In this document: in pieces, positions 23,705 through 34,564 of the stretch | Position numbering within the stretch: the first letter of the stretch is position 1 | How the letters are laid out: each line of letters starts with the position of its first letter | NCBI GenBank assembly: GCA_023078555.1 | Contig: CM041197.1 | Span: 3,862,310-3,926,309, forward strand | Direction: 5' to 3' | DNA length: 64,000 nucleotides | DNA from: Ulva prolifera | Taxonomy: Eukaryota; Chlorophyta; Ulvophyceae; Ulvales; Ulvaceae | The notes under the pieces: generated by a model | What the model was told of the DNA's origin: nothing | The model's input: only the letters and a program-made list of their open reading frames with translations | Databases searched by the model: none | Translations under genes and position numbers: made by a program

Positions 23705-24316
23705 CGAGCAGTCCTCCATGTACGTCACGATCCGGGAGCAAGAAGCACGCGCCTGTTCTTCCTCTACGTCCTTCACTGCCGCGGTCACTCTCGGGTCCTT
23801 GCGGTCTCGCTCGCTCCGCCGCATCTTCTTGTTGTGATCAAAGGCTCGTCGAGGGAAACCGCTGCAAGAAAATGTTGATCACGACTGTGCGTGTGTGCTT
23901 ACACGAACACAGGATGACCACCGATTACGGCCGAACATGTGCATCCTGACACAGTCGTGATGTCGCATGCTCAAGAGGAAACGTACTTGTACTTCACGTC
24001 CCTCAACATGCTTTTCTGGCCCCGAAATGCTTTTACTATGTTCCTCGCAGCCGTGTACGCCGTCCCCTCTTTACCCGCCTGCATAAGTCGATCAAGTCTG
24101 GTCGTCATCGATGTACTGTGGTGGCCATTGCGTCCCGCGGCGCACGGTCCGCGGCGACCACTTCAAGCACGAAAACATCACATGGGTCAATCACACTACA
24201 CGCTCAGCTATACAACACAACACGAAATCATCCCAATCCACCGTAATCTTCACACTACCGTATGGCAACCGCCCCAGCAAGTCCGCCCGGCGATACAGAG
24301 TCAAGTTGTTAGCATG

Positions 24317-24901
24317 CTAGCACAAGCGTACCCCCGCTGCTGCCGCTGCGATCGCACCAACGTGCTGATGCATCAGCATACTTCCTTCATACATCCGCAG
24401 CTTTGGGTCGCTGGTGTCCTTCAGCAGCGCCTGCATGAGCGGAGACGCCTTGTCCTCGTCCCTCATCTGGCCCAGGATCGCCGACAACTTGTCAGTCCAC
24501 ATCAGCACTCCCGACTGTAGTACCTCCCATACATGATCGCTGTCGCCCGTCGCAGCGGTAGCAGTGGAGGCCGCTGTGCGTGCCGACGCCCCTGGAGCGG
24601 AGCCTCGATTCCGGGGGTTGATGGGCTGGACCAGCACCGGGGGCTCGATGCCGCCAGCGATCTTCCCCTTCTGGAAGTAGAAAGAAATACATGTCTTCAG
24701 GGACTCCACGTTGTCGACGTCCAATGTGGCCTTGTTGTCGTTGGCCGACGACAGTGTCATGCCGTCCGACCCCCCTCCCCTTCTCCAGATACTCCTCGCT
24801 AGCACATCCAGCATCCCATTCGCAGAATCGTCGTCCGCTGTCTCTTTGTCGACGACGATCGCGGTATCTCGCTTGAACTGGAATTGAAGGCTGTCCGACA
24901 T
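24317..24901 (-). CDS. CACTA-2 gene C: unknown ~195 aa protein
   Basis: Starts MSDSLQFQFKRDTAIVVDKE and ends at a single uninterrupted frame with AAAAGVRLC. It is the paralogue of the CACTA-1 gene at 16295, with shared spacing of DGMTLSS, DVDNVESLKTC and KGKIAGGIEPPVLV. It is transcribed away from Tnp across a 330 bp spacer. No domain is recognised. The absence of introns and frame breaks suggests it is intact. Confidence 0.7.
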   Translation of the reverse strand: MSDSLQFQFKRDTAIVVDKETADDDSANGMLDVLARSIWRRGGGSDGMTLSSANDNKATLDVDNVESLKTCISFYFQKGKIAGGIEPPVLVQPINPRNRGSAPGASARTAASTATAATGDSDHVWEVLQSGVLMWTDKLSAILGQMRDEDKASPLMQALLKDTSDPKLRMYEGSMLMHQHVGAIAAAAAGVRLC

Positions 24902-25231
24902 CGCGACGTATACACCAGAGAGGACCGGAACCAAACAGACACTTAGCAGCCAATACGTTTACAGTAACTCCAACTTCTTTGGTACTTGGCAAAGCCTATC
25001 CGTCGATGCTGATATCCAACCTTTTGAAAACACAGTGCCGTGTTGGTGCCCGGCCATTGGCCACAGTGACACTCCCTCGTTACATCCTCACGCATGATTA
25101 TCCCCCGCCACTCAACTCGTCCCCGAGTACGCTTGCACTACGCCTGAACCTCGTTTATACCACGCCGCTCGCTTGCCGCGATGTCTTTCCATTCATCCAA
25201 GCAGAGTTCATCGACGTTTACTGTGCGGAGA
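24902..25231. promoter_or_regulatory. Divergent intergenic region between gene C and Tnp (CACTA-2)
   Basis: 330 bp head-to-head spacer equivalent to 15958-16294. GTTTATACC near 25152, about 75 bp before the Tnp start, is a possible TATA element. No palindromes occur here. Confidence 0.45.
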
Positions 25232-28200
25232 ATGGCTCCGCGTAGGCCTCGCACCGCCAAGCGTGCTGTCGACGACGACCTTGCACTCGTTGGCGTGCTG
25301 CGCCTTGATCCTCCACTTCATGATGGGGACCGAAAGCTGCTATACAAGTGCAATAAATGTAGTAAACCGTTTGACAGGCTTCTGACTGCCCAGAATCACC
25401 CCCGCGCCTGCCCCGCCGGGGGACAAGCCGCGGGGCGCGCTCAGACTCGTGACGAGGGCACGGGAGATGACACAGGCAACCAGCCAGTGGCGGGCAACCA
25501 GCCTCCCGGCGTTGTCGACCTCGGTCGAGTCGACGAGGTCCTCTTCGAGGTGCGCCTGTCCCTGATCACCTCGTCTGATCTCCGAGTGCTGACTATCTGG
25601 TGATCGTGATTGGTGTCATGTGGCCAGGTCCCTGAGGGCTCCGACGTATCCGAAGAAGACTACGGAGACGACGATGTGGACAGCCTATACGACGACGCCA
25701 GCAGTGTCTTCTCCAGCCTGTCAGGAGATGACTGGGACACAGACTCTACTGAGGTTTGTCCTTTCGGTGTCTCCCGACGCAGCCTGATTATCCGATTTGC
25801 TCTTGTGCAGGGCACCCACCCCCTGCTCCCTGTCGGTGTAAATGGCTGGTGAATATGTGCAGAGCGACTCCCTCGATGGCCGCGAGGGTCCACAGGTCGC
25901 AGCTGAGGCTGCAGCCGTGAAGGGGACTGCCGCATGGTGGCGTCAGAGACGGATGGATCCGGTCTCCGACACCTGCCGTCTCACAGTGTTGACTGTATCA
26001 ATGTGGATCGCCAGCCTGAAAAGCATGTTCCGGATGAGTGATGTTGTGGTGGACATGTGGTGTCGTTTTGTGCATTACCTACTCTTACCAGATGGGAATA
26101 TGTTCCCCCCATCCTTCCACCTGGTCAAGGCTGTCCTGGCTGTACCAGATGTCTCTTCAGTGACCCGGCACGTGTGCCCACAGTGCTGGACTCTCTTCCC
26201 AGGTATAAAGCCGTGTGATCATACCCACCACTTGGACGACGTCTGCAACACCCCAGGGTGCACCCAGAAGCGTTTCGAGGTGGACCTGGCAGGCAAGGGT
26301 GCACCTTGCCGGAGTGTCTTCTACTTTGGGGAGGCCGCATCGCTGAAAGACCTGATTCTGCAACCTGGCGTCCTTGCCGCGGTTCGTGCTCATCGAGTGC
26401 ACGCCCTAGTGGATCCCGCCGGTTTCTGGCAGTCCCTTGCCGGACGTGCCCTGAACGCCGCATGCGGCGGTATTTTCGACAAGGCTGACCCGGACGAAAT
26501 TGCACTGCTTTTCAGCTTGGGTGCGCTCGGCTTGAGTTTGACCTATCCTGCGTCCCCGTCACTCAGTTGCCAGGCCATCAATATCGTCTGGGTCCAGTGG
26601 GGCCCGCAGTAGCCTCTCCCCGACACTAAGTCCGCTTGCAGGGGGTGACGGCGCCCAACTGTACGTGAACAAGCAACACGGGACCACAATCTGGGGCATC
26701 CGCCTGCTGGACCTCCCCCCTCATCTGTCTCATTGCAATGAGGCCCGGATCCCCCTGGGGTCAGTCGAGGGCCCAACTGAACCCACGAACATGGACAGCA
26801 TCCTTGCACAGGTCCTCGAGTTCTTCAAGAAGCATGACCCAGGTACGTGTCAGTCTGGCGAGTGTGTACCCACCGCACACTCATGTCCGCCCAGTGCTTA
26901 ATGTGGCTGTGTTCACTATAAACCCCCTACAATGCAGCCAGGAAGGGGGAGGACGGGGTCGAGGCTCTCAAAGTCGAGATGCCTGACGGAACAGTTCTGC
27001 GCATCTGGCCTGTGCTCTGCTGTGTGGAGGGCGACATTCCGTGGATGCAGAAGTTGACCAACAGCATCGGGCACGGCGGCAAGAGGGCGTGCTTCCGTTG
27101 CGCCCAGAACGGCGTCTGGGTGTTCGCAGCCAACACAGTTCGGTATGTTGGCTCCAGTTGCCGTGCCGTCGCCATGCTGCCTCTGACCACCCCTGCTTAC
27201 CCCTGGCATCCCTGCCAAGCCCGCCTCCGCCACCCCCTCCGACATGGCTGGGGGGCTCACTACTGTCCTTATCAGACATCCGCCGTGCAGCTGGCTTGGG
27301 TTCCACGGCCCGGTCATCCAGCCTCAGCCGGTTCACGCTGCGGGGCCTGATCAAGGAAAGCCCCTCACAGCGGCGCAAGAGACGGAGATTGCCGCGGGGG
27401 CGGTGCCGAGGATGGTGCCCGGCAGTATGGAACCAGACCCCGGGGCCCCCCCCCCTCGCACGAAGTGGTCCGAGGTTACCACCATCGACCCGGCGACCCT
27501 GGCAAAGGACTGCCGGCTGAAGTACTCTGCTTCAGAGATGTGCGCTCGCGGCCACACAGCAGACTTGTTGATCGATCAGGTGCGGCTACCCTTGTATTTG
27601 TATCTTTCCTCTGTCCTGCGGCCCATGTGCCAGCATGCATTGTCGACGTTCTGCCATCACGCCCACCAGGTGGCTTGCATGCAGACCACCAGCCCCACGT
27701 TGGACCGCTACACCGCCAAAGACACCCTGCTGGAACGGCAGAAACTTGCGAAGAAGGAGCACATCCGCCTGGGGGTGAAAGGGTCTCCCTGTTCAGCACC
27801 CTCTCATACTTCAAGTGCGCACCCCTACCTCATGACAGCTGCCATACCGTCATCTGGACCCACGAATTCACCGTGACGGATGTTGTTCTTGCAGTCCCTG
27901 CCACTTCTTCCGCTACGGCGTCGCGCACGTGTTCCTCCTTGGCATCCTCATGGACTTCTGGAATCAGTGGCTGCCGAGTTCGAAGCGGCGTAAGAAAGCC
28001 CGCCCAGCAGTCCCCCGTCGGTTGTATCAGCTGCCTAAAGAGGTGGTGGCCCAGATCGCTGCCCGCGCGTCCCACATCATGCACACTCATCTGTTCAAGA
28101 AAGTGTACACCGACATCACCAAGTGCGGTCACTGGTTACTGCTGGCAGCTGTCCCATGCACACGTGTCGTGAGCCTTACAGCTCGTGGAGGCCAGCAGGT

Positions 28201-29576
28201 GGCTCGCTTCAAGTTTGCACTGCTGCAGGCACCGGTCTCGGTGGCTCATGGAGGACTGGCTTGCGTTCACAGAGACATTCTCCCTCTACTTGCTGCACGA
28301 CCTCAAATGGGAGCCCGACCAGGAGGGTGTTCGACAGGTGTTCGAGGAGATGTGGACGCACCTCCGGGCAGGCACCCTGTACTTCCTGCGGTACGAGGAG
28401 CTCCAGCATACCGCACCCCGGATCAAAGCAGCTCAAGACGCGTTGATGAAGTACGGCGCGATGGCAGAAGATCTCTTTGGGGGGGAGGTGATCTGCACCT
28501 TCAAGCTTCATGTTGCAGCCTGGCACCTACCGGACCAGGTGAGATGCTGTGGGCCTTCGTTCTTCTGTCTGGAGTTCTGGATCGAACGCATGGTGCAGCT
28601 ACTCAAACGGCTGATCAAATATCGTTCCACCAAATCACCAGAGAAAGTGTATGTCAACGATGAGCTGCTGCGGCGCACATGCATGAGATTGCTTCACAGC
28701 AGCGATACGGCTGAGGCGGCCATGCGCACGTTGCAAGAGGCCGTGGCCTCAGAGAAACGCCGTCGGTCAAAACGGCGCAAGGTCCGGGCCGCAGCGGGCG
28801 ACACTGAATCTGATGACGGTGATGACGACAGGGTGTTTGGGGCGGGTAAGGACCTCGACGCCGAAGAGAAGAAAGAAGTGATGCCGCTGGGGTACACGGG
28901 GGTTGGTGAGTTGTCCGGGCTGCCTTACCTGCTCTACCACCAGGACGCCCTGCAGGTTGCAGGGTGGCCGACCCAGCGGGTCTTGGGTGCGGGCTACGGC
29001 AGGAGAGAGGCCATCATGCGGGCGCTTGGGCTGCCGGTCGCTGGGGAGGTTGTTGCTGAGCGGCAGCTCTGTGAGGTGCACCTGCGAAAATTCCTGCGAG
29101 GGCGGGCTTTGGTAGGGGATAACCTGACCTGTGCGCAGCACACTGGTCAGGGTAAGAAAGACAATCGATGGTGCCTGCTGAAGTACCATGTAGTAGAGGA
29201 GGGTACGAATGTGGGCCAGGATCGGTACTATGTGGGCGACTTGCAGTACATTGTCCGTGCCAGGCTCAGCACGGCAGATGGGTCTGGTATCTGTAGAACC
29301 TGCACTGTCGAGGCCAGAGACCTGTATCTCGGTGTGACAGACGTGTACGACTGTAGTACTCCCTATACACCCGGATGCAGGGAGGCGGATGAGGTGCTGA
29401 ACCGCGCTCCCGAGTTTTACAGGGTGGATGGTGTGCATCACCGTTCCTCGGCTTACACTGGCCGGTATGTAGTGAACATAGATGCTATGGCCGGGCAGCT
29501 GGTTCCGGTGAAACGGACGGCAGGAGGTGTTCAGTACTGGCAGACAGCCAATAAGGCCTCCGGGCGTACTGTGTAA
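25232..29576 (+). CDS. CACTA-2 Tnp2-type transposase with N-terminal zinc finger
   Basis: Start MAPRRPRTAKRAVDDD at 25232; an upstream in-frame ATG at 25181 is possible. The first exon (to 25549) has YKCNKCSKPFDRLLTAQNHPRAC, a C2H2/C2HC-like finger. The second exon (25628-25753) is acidic. Exon three (from 25863) carries HVCPQCWTLFP and the following His/Cys cluster. Later exons (by about 26640, 26940, 27300, 27665, 27890 and 28185) carry WGIRLLDLPPHLSHCNEA, WPVLCCVEGDIPWMQKLTN with RACFRCAQNG, FFRYGVAHVFLLGILMDFW, and a DUF4218-like segment (FKLHVAAWHLPDQVRCCG, ERMVQLLKRLIKYRST). The last exon runs unbroken to ANKASGRTV. These are the marks of Tnp2-family CACTA transposases. It has no obvious break and is the best candidate active transposase in the window. 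Exact exon edges are approximate. Confidence 0.82.
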
Positions 29577-29646
29577 ACAGGTCATCCCCCAGATGGCGGG
29601 ATGGGACCACCATGCGGAATGCATGTGCCCAGTCAGCGCCATCGCG

Positions 29647-29935
29647 GAATGGTTGGTGGGCCACCAACCATTCCGCATGCGTGCAATGCATGTGCCCAGT
29701 CAGCGCCATCGTGGAATGGTTGCTGGCCCACCAACCATTCCGCATGCGTGCAATGCATGTGCCCAGTCAGCGCCATCGTGGAATGGTTGCTGGCCCACCA
29801 ACCATTCCGCATGCGTGCAATGCATGTGCCCAGTCAGCGCCATCGTGGAATGGTTGCTGGCCCACCAACCATTCCGCATGCGTGCAATGCATGTGCCCAG
29901 TCAGCGCCATCGTGGAATGGTTGCTGGCCCACCGC
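29647..29935. promoter_or_regulatory. Palindrome array upstream of gene A (CACTA-2)
   Basis: Five units at a ~66 bp period carry the GAATGGTTGGTGG-type palindrome. Units two to four have a G-to-C change that weakens the inner symmetry, and the last is a half copy. Linkers contain GCATGCGTGCAATGCATGTG and CAGTCAGCGCCATC. The array ends about 295 bp before the gene A start and follows the Tnp stop by 70 bp. It moved together with gene A in the A-B inversion. Confidence 0.75.
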
Positions 29936-30229
29936 ATGCGAGCAATGCACGTGCCCTGCACGGCTGAAGTGTCTACAGGATGCCCGCGTGCACAGTGTCG
30001 ATGCTGTGACGTCCTGTGGAGCTCGCCAAGGCCAGCCTGGTTTCTAATGGCGAGGTAATTCCCTTTATATGAGGCATCGTCGGCCCCGCGTGTCTTCACT
30101 GCATCGATCTCCACTCTGACCTGTGTGTACGTACGCGGTATTGTCCCTCGGCTACTGACGCCGGCAGTACCCAAGCGCGTACTGCGTCCCGTTCAATACC
30201 CGCGAGCTGTTAAATTAGTGTTACAGAAG

Positions 30230-33200
30230 ATGTCGGCCGTAGGCGGCGAGGGTGCTGTTGCCTGCCGTGAAGGGGATGTCCAGCCTGACACCAGCGTCAC
30301 AGTAACCATCCCGCATAGCCGTCTGCGGGCGGCGCTATTGCCCGCTATTGGGACATTAATATCTAGGTCAGGTCATTTCACCAATGTGGGGCGGGTCGGG
30401 CCCAAAGGGACGCCCGACTCCCACGCTGCTTGCGATGCTTGGTTTGACGTCGGGCTACAGGTCGTAGACCGGGTCGAAACAACCGTAGATCAGAGCGTTG
30501 CATTCGTAAAGTATGCTGTAGTCCTCGCCTGCCTGCAACTCGGGGGGTGGCTGCGCGAGCAGGAGAGGATGTTGGTGCCCGCATGGGAGGGACTATCCGC
30601 ACCCCCGCCTGGATGTGACGCCCCTTTGGCCTGGGTCAAGCTGTATGGTAGGAGGAAGGTGTGCCCATCTCAAGTGATTTTGATCCCGTCGGCTCTGCTA
30701 CAGGACCCCTTGGAGGGCACTCTTAGCGCCCTTGCCCGGCCGCCACGCCGGCCCATTGTCGGGGCCTTCGACCTCATGAGGTTACCCCGAGCATGCAGGA
30801 ACTGGTCAGTGGACATGTGCGCCCACGTGCCCCACCGGCGCCCGCACAGGCTTCGGATTCGGGTCGCGCCGGGCCTGCCGGCTCCGAGACAGTGCAGCAG
30901 ATCGATAGGGCGGTGCTTGGGGTCCCGTCCTTGCAGAAAACCAAGAAGCGGAAGGAGGCGGACCCAGCCCCGAAGGCAGACACCGGTGCGTTTCAGTATT
31001 GGGTTTATGCCAAGTCATGCATTGTCGCCCGACTTGTGCAGCCGTATGGTTACGAATGCAGGTTTTGTGGAGTATGCGGTGACCGGCCCCCGGTCCATTC
31101 TGTGGGCCTGGTGCTTTTTTTTCAGTCGCATCCACCCTGACTCCCAGCCCATGAGGGTGCCGTCCAACAAGCGGCAGAAAACCGGGGCGGAGACGGACAG
31201 TCAACGGCCCATAGGCAAAACCAAGGTGGCTGAGCCCACCTGTAATGTGCCTGTCGGCATGAATCCGCTGTGCACCCTGTTCTTGACCGAGAAGACAGTG
31301 GCCCGCACTTTTTGCGGTGCAAACGATCTGACCCCAAGCCAGCAGCTGGCGCAGAGGGTGTACCTGCAACCCTCCTGCCGCGCCGTGCTTGCACAGCATG
31401 CTGGCGCCCCCTCAACCACGGTGACACAGCTCTCCGCCGCCAGTAATCTCCTATACCAGATCCACATCTACTTCCCTCTTCTGATTGAAGTTTATGTGTG
31501 CCCCCCCCCAGTCAGCGGCTGGTGCTGGGGGTGCTGGTGGGGATGACCCCGCCACCGCGGCCGGGGGTGCCGCTGCCGGCGCTGCTGATCAGGCCAAGCC
31601 CTCTCTGTGCGCCACGGGTGACGGGGGGAAACAGTCAGCGGCTGGTGCTGGGGGTGCTGGTGGGGATGACCCCGCCACCGCGGCCGGGGGTGCCGCTGCC
31701 GGCGCTGCTGATCAGGCCAAGCCCTCTCTGTGCGCCACGGGTGACGGGGGGGAACAGTCAGCGGCTGGTGCTGGGGGTGCTGGTGGGGATGACCCCGCCA
31801 CCGCGGCCGGGGGTGCCGCTGCCGGCGCTGCTGATCAGGCCAAGCCCTCTCTGTGCGCCACGGGTGACGGGGGGGAACAGTCAGCGGCTGGTGCTGGGGG
31901 TGCTGGTGGGGCTGACCCCGCCACCGCGGCCGGGGGTGCCGCTGCCGGCGCTGCGGATCAGGCCAAGCCCTCTCATGGCGCCACGGGTGACGGAGGGGAA
32001 CAGTCAGCGGCTGGTGCTGGGGGTGCTGGTGGGGATGACCCCGCCACCGCGGCCGGGGGTGCCGCTGCCGGCGCTGCTGATCAGGCCAAGCCCTCTCTGT
32101 GCGCCACGGGTGACGGGGGGAAACAGTCAGCGGCTGGTGCTGGGGGTGCTGGTGGGGATGACCCCGCCACCGCGGCCGGGGGTGCCGCTGCCGGCGCTGC
32201 TGATCAGGCCAAGCCCTCTCTGTGCGCCACGGGTGACGGGGGGGAACAGTCAGCGGCTGGTGCTGGGGGTGCTGGTGGGGCTGACCCCGCCACCGCGGCC
32301 GGGGGTGCCGCTGCCGGCAGTGTTGGCACTTTTGTATTTCGTATGCCATACGCTGGGCAGCGAATACGGTATGCAAATACGTTTGCGGTGGGGGAATACG
32401 TGTGTCAAAGTGCACTTGAGGCAGGAACATAGCAACGGGGGTGCGGGGGCGCAGCCCCCGCCGACCAGAGCATCTGTGCATGCACCAAGACAACAGCAGC
32501 TCATTCTGTTGCAACATCCTCGTCGCTGGCATCACTGCTTCCACCCTCGTCCTCCGAAGCAAATGCATCGAAGTACATCTGCTCATAGAGCTCACTACGG
32601 TTGGCGTGCTCTGTCGCATACAGCGTACGCAGGTTCTGGAACACATAAACAAGCTTCTCAGTCTTGTCTACGCTCAGGCGGTTGCGCTTCTTGCTCACAA
32701 CATGCTCATACGCAGACAAGTTGCGCTCACAAGGCGACGCCGTTGGCCCCAGCGCAGTGATGCGCTCTGCAATTTCTGCAATGCCTTAATATCTACGTGA
32801 GATTTCCAGTCATCATCACGCCCTCGCTTTTGCGCTGCAGGGCCCGCGGCCGCGGGCCTGTTCCCCAAGAACCGCTGCATCGTGCCACAGTGAACAGCAC
32901 GCTGCACGTAAGCCGCAATGTCTCATGACCTCTGACAATACTACAGACACGACTAAACGTTACACGAGGCTCTGTGTGGCGGCATGCGCAGCGCAGCGGC
33001 CGCGGCAGGTGACTATTGAGCCTACGCGCTTGTCGACAAGCGTCTACAAGCGCAGTCTGTGTACAGCGCTAGCACTTAGGCGCCCACACGCTGGCTAAGT
33101 CCAACGTATGCCGTATTCCATACGATGTGGCCATAATACGCGTATTTCATACGTTTTTTTCGAGAATACGCGTATTTTGCCAACACTGGCTGCCGGCGCT

Positions 33201-34254
33201 GCTGATCAGGCCAAGCCCTCTCATGGCGCCACGGGTGACGGGGGGGAACAGTCAGCGGCTGGTGCTGGGGGTGCTGGTGGGGCTGACCCCGCCACCACCG
33301 CGGCCGGGGGTGCCGCTGCCGGCGCTGCTGATCAGGCCAAGCCCTCTCTGTGCGCCACGGGTGACGGGGGGGAACAGTCAGCGGCTGGTGCTGGGGGTGC
33401 TGGTGGGGATGACCCCGCCACCGCGGCCGGGGGTGCCGCTGCCGGCGCTGCTGATCAGGCGGAGCCCTCTCTGTGCGCCACGGGTGACGGGAGTGGGCCA
33501 TCGCTGTCCTCTTCTGAGGGGGGGTGGGATGGTGGGAGTGTGGAATGGGGGGTCGCCTCGAGCCTGTATGGACGCAACGCCGCTAGGTGGCCTGATGGGG
33601 GAACCCTCCTGGATACTCTTGCCCGAGTTTCTGGGATTGCCAGCCCCCCCCAAGACCCCTCCACCGGGGTCCCAGACGGGGCGGGGGGGGGGCCTGCAAG
33701 CGGTGGTTTGCCCTTCAACTCACATGACCCTGCTCTCGGCCCGCAATATAACCCTGCATCCGAGCAGGTGCTTCCTTGCTTCGACCCCTCCACCGCTCTG
33801 GTTCCGTCGGTCGGGGTGACTGTTAACACGCAGGATAACAGTCGGCAAATTGTCATAACCATAGACGACGAGCTGCCTCCGTCCGGGAACACCACCTGCA
33901 GCAGGGAGACTCTACTGCATTGTGCCGCCGCCACCTGGCGCATCATGACGCGTTGCAACCAGCGGCTCCAGTCGCCCGGTGATGACCAGAGGATCATGCT
34001 CATGATGGTCATCTCTGGGCACGGCCTGATCCCTGATCCTGCCGCTATGGACGAGGTTATCCTACTAAGTCAGGAGGTGTGTCGCATGCTGGCTCCGGGG
34101 CCTGAATCACGGTGCTTTGTATGTAGTGTAACAACTTGTAGTGCAGTGTAACAACTTGGCGCCTGTGCAGACTCCCCAGGACGACGTGGGGGACTTACTG
34201 GAGACGCTAGACCTACTGGCCGCACCTGGAGATCAAGCTGTCGAAGATTCGTAG
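30230..34254 (+). CDS. CACTA-2 gene A, interrupted by a hAT insertion
   Basis: Start MSAVGGEGAVACREGD at 30230. The N-terminal domain (AIGTLISRSGHFTNVGRVGPKG, LGGWLREQERMLVPAWEG) matches gene A of CACTA-1 and -3. A middle block (31047-31470: FVEYAVTGPRSILWAW, MNPLCTLFL) is also shared. Instead of Gly-rich G runs, this copy has a 41-residue tandem repeat (SAAGAGGAGGDDPATAAGG and following), six to seven copies before the hAT element and two to three after it. The conserved C-terminal domain (NSRQIVITIDDE, RIMLMMVISGHGL) ends near 34125. A last exon, 34177-34254, encodes TPQDDVGDLLETLDLLAAPG and a stop. The hAT element introduces a stop at about 32430, so the full protein is not made unless that segment is spliced out. 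Confidence 0.6.
32318..33188 (-). mobile_element. hAT-family deletion derivative, copy 2 (exact 8 bp TSD)
   Basis: 871 bp with 11 bp inverted ends CAGTGTTGGCA and TGCCAACACTG, flanked by identical GCTGCCGG at 32310-32317 and 33189-33196. That 8 bp duplication and CAG-type ends are diagnostic of hAT elements. It differs from copy 1 by only a few bases over its length, so the two moved recently or from one source. Element plus duplication add 879 bp, a multiple of three, but the inserted sequence holds stops in the gene A frame. Confidence 0.93.
32501..32784 (-). pseudogene. hAT transposase C-terminal remnant, copy 2
   Basis: Same fragment as in copy 1: TALGPTASPCERNLSAYEHV followed by KKRNRLS and LVYVFQNLR. 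The normally conserved Trp after CERN is Leu here (TGG to TTG). No catalytic part of the transposase is present. Confidence 0.75.
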
Positions 34255-34564
34255 ATTCCATGCTGAGGCAGGGGTCTGGGGTTGGGGTGGCCTGTCGTGC
34301 AGCGTGTACGACAGTTGGGGGATACGTGGTGCCATTCAGCAGTGCTGGTGCCACCACGCCACATGGTTCTAGGCAAGTACGGTATTGTGTAGTGTCGGAT
34401 CTGGCTACGGATTCATCAAGTCCCCTGTACCCCGTGTCCGCTTAGCATTACACACTACAGCTTATGCACTCGAGCTTCCACACGATATGTTACAACCGCT
34501 GCCGCCCTGACAAGAACCTACGCCTGACCGCAGCCATGCTTTTATAAAAACGCCTGTATACCTG
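34255..34564. other. Tail-to-tail spacer between genes A and B (CACTA-2)
   Basis: 310 bp between the two stop codons. No gene, repeat or structured element is apparent. Confidence 0.4.

Larger units (their letters stand above)
31511..33490 (+). repeat. 123 bp coding tandem repeat in gene A (CACTA-2), split by hAT
   Basis: Units of 123 bp (41 codons) begin GTCAGCGGCTGGTGCTGGGG and are nearly identical. About 6.5 units lie at 31511-32317 and about 2.5 at 33189-33490; the hAT element sits between. Because the unit is a multiple of three, copy-number change preserves the frame. Low divergence between units suggests recent expansion. Long frames also exist on other strands and phases of this array; they follow from the repeat composition. 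Confidence 0.85.

Noticed and set aside
31492-32760. Long open frames on both strands across the 123 bp repeat (up to ~420 codons)
   Set aside because: They follow from a GC-rich repeat whose length is a multiple of three. Only the SAAGAGG frame continues the conserved gene A domains on both sides.
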